DNA of 64,000 nucleotides from JAOADN01 sp049323795. GTDB taxonomy: Bacteria > Pseudomonadota > Alphaproteobacteria > Rhodobacterales > Rhodobacteraceae. The notes below the pieces were generated by a model. That model did not search any database, had not been told where the DNA came from, and was given only the letters and a program-made list of their open reading frames with translations. The position numbers and the translations under genes are program-made. Positions within the stretch are counted from its first letter, which is position 1. Each line of letters opens with the position of its first letter. Below are positions 25,252 through 33,120 of this stretch, in pieces. The stretch covers positions 1 to 64,000 of the forward strand of contig JBMOOH010000043.1 of the NCBI GenBank assembly GCA_049323795.1. Direction: 5' to 3'.

Positions 25252-25824
25252 ATGCTGCCGAATCTCAGGACTGCAGCCATGGCCTCGATGCTCGGCGCCG
25301 CCGTCGCGGCCGCACCGGCCGGACCTGCCCTGGCCTTGGGCAAGAACGAACAGAATTTCCTCAAGGGCGTTCTGGCGGCCGTCGCGGTAGGCGTGCTGCT
25401 GAACCAGGCGCGGAAGTCCGACAACGTCAGCCGCGCCCCCACTCCGGTCTACCGTGAGCCGGTCTACCGTGAACCGGCCTACGCCACCCCGACCTACCGG
25501 TCACCGGCCTATGGCGCGCCCACGTACCGGAACGGCGATTACAGCCGCATCCCCACCTACCGGGAAAATGATTACAGCCGCATTCCGTCCTACGGGACGG
25601 TGACCCCTGCGGCGCGTTCGGCCTTCCTGAACTACAGTCCGCCGATGCGCCGCGCCATTCAGGCCAGGCTTGCCGACTACGGCTACTACACCGGCGCCAT
25701 CGACGGCATCTGGGGTCCGCGTACCGATGCGGCGCTCAGATCCTATGCCGCCGATGCGGGTCTGAGCGCGCGGCTCGGGAGCTATTCGGGGGCGGTCTCG
25801 GTGCTCGACAGCCTGGCGGTCTGA
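25252..25824 (+). CDS. Exported peptidoglycan-binding protein with tyrosine-rich repeats
   Basis: This 190-residue protein has a signal peptide (hydrophobic MASMLGAAVAAAPAGPALA, cleavage after ALA near residue 29). Its middle region, about residues 65-120, is rich in Tyr-Arg-Pro-Glu and repeats PVYREP, PAYATP, PTYRSP, and twice a DYSRIP unit. The C-terminus (about residues 130-180) is a PG_binding_1 domain: MRRAIQARLADYGYYTGAIDGIWGPRTDAALRSY has the typical Q-L-GYYxGxxDGxxGxxT pattern. It is likely a periplasmic wall-associated protein. GAAAGGAAACACGGG precedes the ATG. Function is unknown. Confidence 0.85.
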   Translation: MLPNLRTAAMASMLGAAVAAAPAGPALALGKNEQNFLKGVLAAVAVGVLLNQARKSDNVSRAPTPVYREPVYREPAYATPTYRSPAYGAPTYRNGDYSRIPTYRENDYSRIPSYGTVTPAARSAFLNYSPPMRRAIQARLADYGYYTGAIDGIWGPRTDAALRSYAADAGLSARLGSYSGAVSVLDSLAV

Positions 25825-25865
25825 AAGGGCAACCGGTTTTCAAGGGCCAGGGTGGGGTAACGAGT

Positions 25866-25895
25866 GGCGGCGCAGGATGGCCCTCCTGCGCCGCC
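25866..25895 (+). terminator. Hairpin terminator after the peptidoglycan-binding protein gene
   Basis: GGCGGCGCAGGA and TCCTGCGCCGCC form a perfect 12-bp stem with a 6-base loop, 41 bases after the stop codon. It is followed by TCCATTTG, a weak U-rich run. Confidence 0.75.
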
Positions 25896-26010
25896 TCCAT
25901 TTGCGCATCCCGGCCACGGGGTGGCGCGAGGGACGGAGGCCCGGGCCTGGCCAGCGCGGCACGCCCTGCCTAGGCTGCATGGGGGGGAAGCAGCAGAGGA
26001 CGGACAGGCG

Positions 26011-26739
26011 ATGACGGAACGGGTGGCAGTGGTGACCGGCGCGGCCGGAGGCATGGGACAGGCGATTGCGCGCCGGCTTCTGTCGGATGGCCTTGCCGTC
26101 GTCGGTGTGGATATCGCGGAGAAGGGGCTGGCAGCGCTCGACCTCGGAGGGCGGTTCCTTCCCGAGGTCGCCGACCTGACGGACGCAAGCGCCGTCGCCG
26201 CGCTTTTCGCGCGCCTGGCCGTGCGCTTCGGCGGGATCGATGCACTCGTGAACAACGCGGGCACCTGCTTCATGTCCGACTTCCCCGACATCCCGGCCGA
26301 GGAACTCGACCGCCAGATGGCGACCAACTTCTCGTCCGCCTTCCACTGCTGCCAGGAGGCGGTGAAAGCCATGGCGGGGCGGCCGGGGGTGCGCAAGATC
26401 ATCAACATCTCCTCGAACGGCGCCTACAACTTCGACGTCTTCGACCCGCCCCACTACCGCGCCTCCAAGGCTGCGATGGATACCCTGACCAAAGACCTCG
26501 CCCGGCGCTATGCGAGGGAGAGGATCGCGGTCAACTCGATCGCCCCGGCGATGACGGAAACCCCTCTTTTCAATGTGCTGACCGAGGATGTGCTGGCCCG
26601 CGCCATCTCGGCCATGCCCCACGGCCACGCCATGAAACCGTCTGAAATCGCGGCCTGGGTGGGGTTCCTGATCTCGCCCGCAGGGGACGTTTCGTCGGGC
26701 AACGTCATCATCCTCAACCAAGGCCGGGACGTGCGCTGA
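26011..26739 (+). CDS. Short-chain dehydrogenase/reductase
   Basis: This 242-residue SDR has cofactor loop TGAAGGMG at residues 9-16, NNAG near residue 84, catalytic Ser in NISSNGAYNF and Tyr/Lys in YRASK. It is probably an NAD(P)-dependent alcohol or sugar oxidoreductase. The ATG at 26011 follows AGAGGA at 10 bases. The next gene, an aminotransferase, starts 1 bp after this stop codon, so the two form an operon; an oxidation-plus-transamination of one substrate is a plausible inference. Confidence 0.85.
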   Translation: MTERVAVVTGAAGGMGQAIARRLLSDGLAVVGVDIAEKGLAALDLGGRFLPEVADLTDASAVAALFARLAVRFGGIDALVNNAGTCFMSDFPDIPAEELDRQMATNFSSAFHCCQEAVKAMAGRPGVRKIINISSNGAYNFDVFDPPHYRASKAAMDTLTKDLARRYARERIAVNSIAPAMTETPLFNVLTEDVLARAISAMPHGHAMKPSEIAAWVGFLISPAGDVSSGNVIILNQGRDVR

Positions 26740-26740
26740 C

Positions 26741-27874
26741 GTGCCGAGGGTCAAGATCCACCCCCTCTTCGACTACCTCCTCCGCATGGCCGACGCGGCC
26801 CCCGAAGCCTTCGTCGGCTTCTCGCTTGCGAGCCCGCCGGAACTGGGCGAGTTCCTTCCCGACCTCGACCCCCGGATGCCCCTCGACTGGAACGGCCGCT
26901 CGTTCCAGGGCCTGCCGGACCTGCGCGAGGCGGTGATCCGTCAGGCAGGTCTGACAGGCACCTGTTCCCCCGGCGACGTCCTGATCACGGCCGGCGCGGC
27001 CGAGGCGAACTATCTGGCCATGCGGCAGCTTCTGGAACCGGGCGACGAGGTCGTGACCGAAGCGCCCGGCTGGCCCCAGGCGGGAGTGCTGGCCGAGGCT
27101 GCGGGCGCGCGGCTGGTGACGGTGAAGCGGCGCGAGGAGGATGGATGGGCGCTCGACCTCGACGCGGTCGCGCGGGCCGTGACGGACCGGACGAAGATGA
27201 TTTTCCTCACGAATCCGAACAACCCGACCGGCCGCCTCTTCACCCCCGCCGACCTGACCCGCCTTGCCGGAATCGCCGGCCGCACGGGCGCATGGCTTCT
27301 GGTCGACGAGGTCTATGCCGGTCTCGAATGGACGGCCGGGAGGGCTCCCTCCATCGCGGGCCTCTGCGACCGCAGCATCACGACGGGCAGCGTGTCGAAG
27401 GCACTCGGGCTGCAGGGCCTGCGCACCGGCTGGATGATCTGCCGCGACAGGGGCCTGATCCGCGACGCGATGATCCTGCGCGAGAACGGGTCCGAGATCA
27501 TGAACATCCTCGGCGAGGTCATCGCCGGGATCGCGCTGCGCCCCGGTCGGCTGGCCGCCGCGATGGACAGGGCGCGGGCCGAGGGCCGCGCGAACCTCGA
27601 TGCGCTCGACGCCTTCATCCGGGCCACGCCGGGGCTGTCCTGGGTGCAGCCCGAGGCGGGTCTGATCGGCCTCGCCCGTCTGCCGGAGGGGGTGGATGCC
27701 GACCACCTCGCACAGACACTGCTCGCCGAGCCCTACCGCACCTTCGTCCTTCCGGGATCGGTCTATGGCGAGCCGCGCCACATCCGCGTCGGCGTCGGCG
27801 GCGGCGAGGCGGCGCGGTTGCCGGAGGGGCTGGCGCGGCTGGCGCGGTGCCTTGCGGACATGGGCGCGCGGTGA
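26741..27874 (+). CDS. Class I/II PLP-dependent aminotransferase
   Basis: This 377-residue fold-type I aminotransferase has DVLITAGAAEANYLAMRQLL, PNNPTGRLF near residue 155, LLVDEVYAGLEW near residue 190, and the PLP lysine Lys220 in GSVSKALGLQGLRTGW. Start is GTG at 26741, 1 bp after the SDR stop codon. It resembles aminotransferases of the aspartate/capreomycidine-synthase-like branch. The substrate cannot be read from sequence; pairing with the SDR suggests a small amino alcohol or amino acid route. Confidence 0.87.
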   Translation: MPRVKIHPLFDYLLRMADAAPEAFVGFSLASPPELGEFLPDLDPRMPLDWNGRSFQGLPDLREAVIRQAGLTGTCSPGDVLITAGAAEANYLAMRQLLEPGDEVVTEAPGWPQAGVLAEAAGARLVTVKRREEDGWALDLDAVARAVTDRTKMIFLTNPNNPTGRLFTPADLTRLAGIAGRTGAWLLVDEVYAGLEWTAGRAPSIAGLCDRSITTGSVSKALGLQGLRTGWMICRDRGLIRDAMILRENGSEIMNILGEVIAGIALRPGRLAAAMDRARAEGRANLDALDAFIRATPGLSWVQPEAGLIGLARLPEGVDADHLAQTLLAEPYRTFVLPGSVYGEPRHIRVGVGGGEAARLPEGLARLARCLADMGAR

Positions 27875-27935
27875 GGCGGCGATTTCTCGCCCCCCTCCCA
27901 AGGATCATGGCGCGGCCTGCGTCATACCGGGCACG

Positions 27936-28481
27936 ATGCGCATGACCACGGGCGACGAGGACCTTGCGATGGCGGCGGGCGGCGGCGACCGCGCCGCCTT
28001 CGCGGCGCTTCTCGGCCGCCACTACGACCGCATCCGGGGCCTCGCCTTCCGGCTGACCGGATCGGCCGCCGAGGCCGACGACCTGACGCAGGATGTCTGC
28101 CTGGCGCTTCCCGCGAAGCTCTCGGGGTTCCGGGGCGCAGCGCGGTTCACGACCTGGCTCTACCGCGTCACGGTGAACGCCGCACACGACCGCCGCCGCC
28201 GCGCCGCGACCCATGCCCGCGCGGCGGAGGGCTGGGGCGACTGTGAGGTGGACCGGCAGGAGGCCATGGCCGAGGCGCGGGCCGCGCGGGACTGGCTGGC
28301 CGCGACGATGCGCCAGTTGCCGCCGGAGCTGCGCGACACCGCAGCGCTGACGCTGGGCGAGGCGCTGAGCCAGGCCGACGCCGCCGAAGTGCTGGGCGTC
28401 AGCGAGGGCACGGTCGCGTGGCGCATGAGCGAGGTGAAGAAGAGGCTCCGCGCACTGGCACGGGCGGAGGGAATGCTGTGA
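27936..28481 (+). CDS. ECF-type RNA polymerase sigma factor
   Basis: This 181-residue sigma-70 family protein has region 2 (LLGRHYDRIRGLAFRLTGSAAEADDLTQDVCLAL, about residues 25-58; FTTWLYRVTVNAAHDRRRR ends it) and region 4 (LPPELRDTAALTLGEALSQADAAEVLGVSEGTVAWRMSEVKKRLR, about 127-171; key VSEGTV helix). Regions 1 and 3 are missing, as in ECF sigma factors. ATG at 27936 or 27942 could start. Its stop overlaps the GTG of the VWA protein gene by 4 bp, the position where an anti-sigma factor gene is usually found. Confidence 0.9.
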   Translation: MRMTTGDEDLAMAAGGGDRAAFAALLGRHYDRIRGLAFRLTGSAAEADDLTQDVCLALPAKLSGFRGAARFTTWLYRVTVNAAHDRRRRAATHARAAEGWGDCEVDRQEAMAEARAARDWLAATMRQLPPELRDTAALTLGEALSQADAAEVLGVSEGTVAWRMSEVKKRLRALARAEGML

Positions 28482-30541
28482 CCGACGAACTCGACGCACT
28501 CCGCAAGGCCCTGAAGGAGGCCCCTCCCCCGACCGATCCGGACCGCCGGGCCGGGACGCTGGCCCGTGCGATGGCGGCCTTCGACGCCCGCCAAGAAACC
28601 GCGACCGGGACGCGTCCGACCGAGGACCGCCCGGCAAGGGCGGGACGCAGGAAAGGAGTTTTCAGGATGCTGTCCCAATTCCCGCCCCGCTTCATGCTCG
28701 GGGCCACCGTGTCGGCCGCGGCGGTGATCGCCGGGGTCATGGTGGTGGCGCCCGTGGTGCGCGACACGCGGTTGCCGAAGGTCGTCGCGCCCCCGGCCGG
28801 CCCTGCCGTGCAGCAGCAAGCGCCGGTTGCGCCGGAACCGGGTGTCGGCAACGATACGAGGACCGCCGCCGCGGAGGCGCTGGCCAGGACCGGGGCCGCA
28901 CCGCCTGCCGAAGCGCGGAAGGTGGCGCCCGCCCCGCTGGCCGACGTGGCACGGCAGGGCGTGGACGAGTACGGGCCGGCCGTCGCAGCCACGGGTGCCG
29001 CGACCGGGCCGGCAGCGGCACCGATGCGGGAAGAGACCCCGCAGGCCGAAGGCGACTATGGTGCGGTATCCGGCCTCGCCGCCGCCGCTCCGGCGCCGCG
29101 GGCGGCGGACGCGCCTGCCTTCCGGCCCGAGACGAACACCGAAGCCTTCCCCGAAGCCTCGCCCAACCCCGTGAAGGTCGCAGCCGAGGACCCCGTCTCG
29201 ACCTTCTCCATCGACATGGACACGGCCTCGTGGTCGGTCATCCGGTCGTCGCTCATGGCAGGTTCCCTGCCGCCGCCCGATGCGGTGCGGATCGAGGAGA
29301 TGGTGAACTACTTCCCCTATTCCTACCCCGCCCCCGACGCCACCGGCGCGCCGTTCCGCCCGACCGTCAGCGTCATGCCGACGCCGTGGAACACCGACAC
29401 CGAGCTTCTGAGGATCGGCATCCAGGGCCGGATGCCCGCAACCGAAGACCGCCCGGCCCTGAACCTCGTCTTCCTAATCGACACCTCGGGGTCGATGGAG
29501 GATGCGAACAAGCTGCCGCTCCTGAAGCAGGCGCTGGCGCTGATGCTCGGCCGCCTGCGCCCCGAGGACCGGGTGGCGATCGTGACCTATGCCGGGTCGG
29601 CGGGCGAGGTGCTGGCACCCACCCCGGCCGGCGACCGGGCGAAGATCATGGGCGCGCTCGACAGCCTGATGGCGGGCGGGTCGACGGCCGGGCAGGAGGG
29701 GATCGCGCTCGCCTATTCCGTCGCCGAAGGCATGGCGCGCGACGGCGCGGTCAGCCGCATCCTTCTGGCGACCGACGGGGACTTCAACGTCGGGATCAGC
29801 GACCCCGGGGCCCTGAAGGACTATGTGGCCGGGAAGCGGAAATCGGGCATCTACCTGTCCGTCCTCGGCTTCGGGCGCGGAAACCTCGACGACGCGACGA
29901 TGCAGGCCCTGGCGCAGAACGGCAACGGGACGGCGGCCTATGTCGACACGCTTTCCGAGGCGCAGAAGGTTCTGGCGGACCAGCTGACCGGCGCGCTCTT
30001 CCCCATCGCCGACGATGTGAAGGTGCAGGTGGAGTTCAACCCGGCCGTCGTGGCCGAGTACCGCCTTATCGGCTACGAGACGCGCGCGCTGCGGCGCGAG
30101 GACTTCAACAACGACAGGGTGGACGCGGGCGAGATCGGCGCGGGGCTCCAGGTGACCGCGCTCTACGAGGTGACGCCGGTGGGCTCGCCCGCGGTCCTGA
30201 ACGACGCGCCGAGGTATCAGGCCTGGACAACCGGGCGGCCCTTGCCGCAGCAGGCGGAAGAACTGGGCTTCCTCAAGCTCCGCTGGAAGGAGCCCGGTGC
30301 GGCGGCCAGCGGGCTGATCGAGCGGCCCATCCCCGCAGCGGCGGGCGGGGGCGACGACGACTTCCGCTTCGCCGCCGCCGTGGCCGGAATGGGCCAGCTT
30401 CTGACCGGCGCGACCTACCTTGGCGACTGGGGTTGGGACGAGGCCATCGCGCTCGCGAACGGCGCGAAGGGGGCCGACCCCTTCGGCTACCGGGCCGAGG
30501 CGGTGCAGGTCATGCGGCTCGCCCAGAGCCTCGTCCGCTGA
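28478..30541 (+). CDS. Membrane-anchored von Willebrand A (YfbK-like) protein coupled to a sigma factor
   Basis: This 687-residue protein starts at GTG 28478 (GTGA overlap with the sigma gene). Residues 1-65 are cytoplasmic and charged (TDELDALRKALKEAPPPTDPD). About residues 70-92 form one membrane helix, then comes an Ala/Pro-rich linker to about 210. A YfbK-type N-terminal VWF domain follows (PVSTFSIDMDTASWSVIR), then a VWA domain with metal site DTSGSM near residue 331, then DUF3520 to the end. In position and N-terminal layout it mimics a single-pass anti-sigma factor. Function in the periplasm is unknown; metal-dependent protein binding is likely. Confidence 0.9.
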   Translation: MTDELDALRKALKEAPPPTDPDRRAGTLARAMAAFDARQETATGTRPTEDRPARAGRRKGVFRMLSQFPPRFMLGATVSAAAVIAGVMVVAPVVRDTRLPKVVAPPAGPAVQQQAPVAPEPGVGNDTRTAAAEALARTGAAPPAEARKVAPAPLADVARQGVDEYGPAVAATGAATGPAAAPMREETPQAEGDYGAVSGLAAAAPAPRAADAPAFRPETNTEAFPEASPNPVKVAAEDPVSTFSIDMDTASWSVIRSSLMAGSLPPPDAVRIEEMVNYFPYSYPAPDATGAPFRPTVSVMPTPWNTDTELLRIGIQGRMPATEDRPALNLVFLIDTSGSMEDANKLPLLKQALALMLGRLRPEDRVAIVTYAGSAGEVLAPTPAGDRAKIMGALDSLMAGGSTAGQEGIALAYSVAEGMARDGAVSRILLATDGDFNVGISDPGALKDYVAGKRKSGIYLSVLGFGRGNLDDATMQALAQNGNGTAAYVDTLSEAQKVLADQLTGALFPIADDVKVQVEFNPAVVAEYRLIGYETRALRREDFNNDRVDAGEIGAGLQVTALYEVTPVGSPAVLNDAPRYQAWTTGRPLPQQAEELGFLKLRWKEPGAAASGLIERPIPAAAGGGDDDFRFAAAVAGMGQLLTGATYLGDWGWDEAIALANGAKGADPFGYRAEAVQVMRLAQSLVR

Positions 30542-30574
30542 AAGGTCCGCTGCCCCGTCAGGGCGTCCATGCCG

Positions 30575-30590
30575 CGGCCCCGCGGGGCCG
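30575..30590 (+). terminator. GC palindrome after the VWA gene
   Basis: CGGCCCCGCGGGGCCG is a perfect palindrome 34 bases after the VWA stop codon. It could act as a terminator, but has no loop-friendly spacer or U-tract. Confidence 0.4.
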
Positions 30591-30654
30591 GCAGAGAGAG
30601 CGGAACCGGCATCGGGCCGCCGCCTGTCCGAGGGGCGCGCGATGCAACCAGAAA

Positions 30655-30676
30655 GGGCGCGCCCTGCGGCGCGCCC
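30655..30676 (-). terminator. Rho-independent terminator of the hsp20 gene
   Basis: GGGCGCGCC and GGCGCGCCC form a 9-bp stem with a 4-base loop. Read on the minus strand it starts 26 bases after the hsp20 stop and is followed by TTTCTGGTT, the nearest thing to a U-tract seen in this window. Confidence 0.75.
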
Positions 30677-30701
30677 CCCCGACCCTACGGCCATGGCCGG
30701 A

Positions 30702-31178
30702 TCAGTTCGCGGCCTTCTCGACCGCCTTCGCCTCGACCGCGGTGCCATCGACCGCGGTACGGGCGATATCGATCCGGCGCGGCTTGAGCGCCTCGGGCAC
30801 CTCGCGGACCAGGTCGATGTGCAGCATTCCGTCCTGATGGACGGCGCCTGCGACGCGGACGTGGTCGGCAAGGGTAAAGCGGCGCTCGAAAGCGCGGGTC
30901 GCGATGCCGCGGTGCAGGAAGTTCCGGACCGTCTCTTCCTCGGTCTTGCGGGCGGCCACGACAAGCGAGCCTTCCTTGACCTCGACGGTCAGTTCATCTG
31001 CCGAGAAGCCGGCGACGGCGATCGAGATCCGGTAGGCGTCATCCGCGGTCTTTTCGATGTTGTAGGGGGGATAGGTGGGCTGGGCCACATCCGCCGAAAG
31101 CACCCGGTCCATCAGGTCGGCGATCCGGTCGAAGCCGACGGTCGCGCGGTAGAGCGGGGTGAAGTCGTAGGTTCGCAT
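30702..31178 (-). CDS. Small heat-shock protein (Hsp20/IbpA family)
   Basis: This 158-residue cytoplasmic holdase chaperone has the Hsp20 layout: N-terminal MRTYDFTPLYRATVGFDRIADLMDR, an alpha-crystallin domain (YPPYNIEKTADDAYRISIAVAGFSADEL through the FERRFTLADHV and GMLHIDLVREVPE strands) and the IxI-like tail (RRIDIA). It prevents aggregation of unfolding proteins. ATG at 31178 is chosen since GGAGG is 6 bases ahead, while the ATG at 31184 is within that site. Heat control is expected but I found no convincing RpoH promoter. Confidence 0.93.
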   Translation of the reverse strand: MRTYDFTPLYRATVGFDRIADLMDRVLSADVAQPTYPPYNIEKTADDAYRISIAVAGFSADELTVEVKEGSLVVAARKTEEETVRNFLHRGIATRAFERRFTLADHVRVAGAVHQDGMLHIDLVREVPEALKPRRIDIARTAVDGTAVEAKAVEKAAN

Positions 31179-31325
31179 GGTCATCCTCCGAAAAGCGATG
31201 TGATGTGCGCCCTCCCTCGCCGGGACGGGCATTCAAAGCCGGACCCCGCACGGGCATCCGGCGGGACTCATCTGGAGATGGCGGAGAGGCGTTTCAAGTC
31301 CGGAGGGGAACGCCGCAGAAGCCGC

Positions 31326-32192
31326 TCACGGGGCTTTGAGGAACAGCGCCCCGCCGGCCCGTGTCTCGCCCCTGGCCGCCCCGCCCTCGCCCGTCTGGCC
31401 GCTTCCCGCCCCGCCCGTCCGCAGAAGGAGCGGCGCGGTCACGGGCGCGACCGGACCTGCGGCGCGCATCGCCCGCCGCAGGTCGGCCACGAGCTGGGGA
31501 AGTTCCATGCCGTACGATGTCACCCTTCCGCCCTCGGCATTGCCCGACGAGACAACCGAGACGATCCTTCCCCGGCCCTGCGCCATGTCGAAGACCGGCG
31601 CACCGGACGAACCGGGCGCCACGTCGCAGTCGAACCGGAAGAGCCCCCCGGCGCGTCCGGTCACGCTGCACCGGCGCTGGATCGACAATGTCTGTTCCCG
31701 GCCGGCCGCGACCGAAACCACCGCGATTTCGGTCTGCGATCCGGGCAGTGCGTCAACGGTGAACGGACTGGCCGCGGCTGCCGGGATGGGCGCGTCGAGC
31801 TGGAGCAGGGCAACGTCGCTGCGGATGCCCTCGGCGGTTCCCCTTTCGGTATAGACGAATGCGGGGTGGGCAATCCCCCGCAGAACGCCGCGCTCGGCCA
31901 CGAAGGCGCCGCTGCGCAGGCCGGCGCGGAACCGGTAGGTCGAGATGTCGTTCAACGTGCCCGGCCGCGACGGATCATAGAGACAGTGCGCTGCGGTCAG
32001 CACGAGGTCCGTGGCGATGAGCGTTCCGGTGCAGAAGCCCGTATCGCCGATCTCGACGCGCCCGACCGCCTCCCATCCCAGCACATCCTCGCGCGTGACG
32101 AAGGCGTCGAGCGGCGAGGACTGTGCCAATGCGGCGCCATCGGCCGAAACGAGCGCCAGGGCCACCGCGACGAGGACGGCCCGGATGCGCAT
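31326..32192 (-). CDS. Secreted trypsin-like serine protease (second of a tandem pair)
   Basis: This 288-residue S1-family protease has a signal peptide (VLVAVALALVSADGAALA, cleavage before QSSPL). The catalytic triad is visible as LTAAHC (His), SDVALLQLD (Asp) and PGSSGAP (Ser). After the protease domain it ends in a low-complexity Gly/Ala tail. Its ATG overlaps the stop of the upstream paralogue by one base (TGATG). It shares GWEAVGR..., TGFCTGTLIA and LVLTAAHCLYD with that paralogue, indicating a tandem duplication. It probably acts in the periplasm; the target is unknown. Confidence 0.88.
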   Translation of the reverse strand: MRIRAVLVAVALALVSADGAALAQSSPLDAFVTREDVLGWEAVGRVEIGDTGFCTGTLIATDLVLTAAHCLYDPSRPGTLNDISTYRFRAGLRSGAFVAERGVLRGIAHPAFVYTERGTAEGIRSDVALLQLDAPIPAAAASPFTVDALPGSQTEIAVVSVAAGREQTLSIQRRCSVTGRAGGLFRFDCDVAPGSSGAPVFDMAQGRGRIVSVVSSGNAEGGRVTSYGMELPQLVADLRRAMRAAGPVAPVTAPLLLRTGGAGSGQTGEGGAARGETRAGGALFLKAP

Positions 32193-32998
32193 CACGGCTT
32201 CACGAACTTGGCCCCGCCGGGCGTGACAGCCGGCGACGCAGCGGCGGCCTGCGGGAGGGAAGAGCCGCCGGAGGACGCCTCCACCACCGCCTCGAGCTCG
32301 GCGAGGGGCTGCGCCATCTGCGTGCCGAGCGCAACGAGCCTGGTGTCGAGTTCCGCCTTGGCGGACACGACCGAGACGATCTTCGGCACACCGTCGCGCA
32401 TGGCGAAGACCGGCGCGCCGGAGGATCCGAAATCGACATCGCAGGACAGCACGAGCACCCCGGGCTGACGTCCGAGGACACCGCATGCCTGCTGGATCGA
32501 CGGCGCCTCGGACCGGTCGAGCGCATAGGAGACCACGCTCACGGTTTCTCCGTCGAGCGGGTCCTGGCCGGTCTGGAAAGGCCGGATGGAGGGCAGGCGG
32601 ATGGGCTGGTCGAGTTCGAGGATCGCAAGGTCGAAGGCGACGCGGTCCAGCCCGTCGGGCGCCCCGAACACGTAGTCCGGATGCGCGACGGCGCGCCTGA
32701 CGCCGCGATACGCCGCGGCGCGCCCGTTCCGCCACCCGGCCAGAAAGGTCATCTCGGCGGGGGCGTACGGCCTGCCGGTCGTCTTGTCGTACAGGCAGTG
32801 CGCTGCCGTCAGGACAAGGTTTTCCGCGATGAGCGTGCCGGTGCAGAACCCCGTCTTTCCGAGGTCGATCCTGCCGACAGCTTCCCATCCCCGCGTCTCG
32901 TCGGCCGTCGAGAGGGTGCGCAGGGCCGAAACCTGGGCCCGGGCCGGAACGGCGGTCCAGACGGCGACGCAGCAGATCAGAGCGAGAATCGGACGCAT
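32192..32998 (-). CDS. Secreted trypsin-like serine protease (first of a tandem pair)
   Basis: This 268-residue S1-family protease has a signal peptide (ILALICCVAVWTAVPARA, cleavage before QVSAL). The triad is His in LTAAHC, Asp in FDLAILELD and Ser in FGSSGAP. Six bases before the ATG nothing like a good ribosome binding site is seen, apart from GGGGGA. Downstream paralogue 31326-32192 is translationally coupled. Both resemble uncharacterised Rhodobacterales trypsin-like peptidases. The short Ala/Ser/Gly-rich C-terminus is unlikely to be structured. Confidence 0.88.
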   Translation of the reverse strand: MRPILALICCVAVWTAVPARAQVSALRTLSTADETRGWEAVGRIDLGKTGFCTGTLIAENLVLTAAHCLYDKTTGRPYAPAEMTFLAGWRNGRAAAYRGVRRAVAHPDYVFGAPDGLDRVAFDLAILELDQPIRLPSIRPFQTGQDPLDGETVSVVSYALDRSEAPSIQQACGVLGRQPGVLVLSCDVDFGSSGAPVFAMRDGVPKIVSVVSAKAELDTRLVALGTQMAQPLAELEAVVEASSGGSSLPQAAAASPAVTPGGAKFVKP

Positions 32999-33120
32999 TC
33001 CATCCCCCGTGAGGCCCCGGTCCTAGCGGCGGGATTTGGCATTAATGTGGCCGCCCCCGATCCTGCCGCCGCCCGCGCCACCGGCGGCTCCTGCAGCCGG
33101 GCACCTCTGCGCGGCGGTGG

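Noticed and set aside
31179..31325. Possible RpoH promoter upstream of hsp20 (CTTGAA ... CGCCATCT on the minus strand)
   Set aside because: The two half-sites are only 9 bases apart instead of 13-14 and lie more than 100 bp before the gene.
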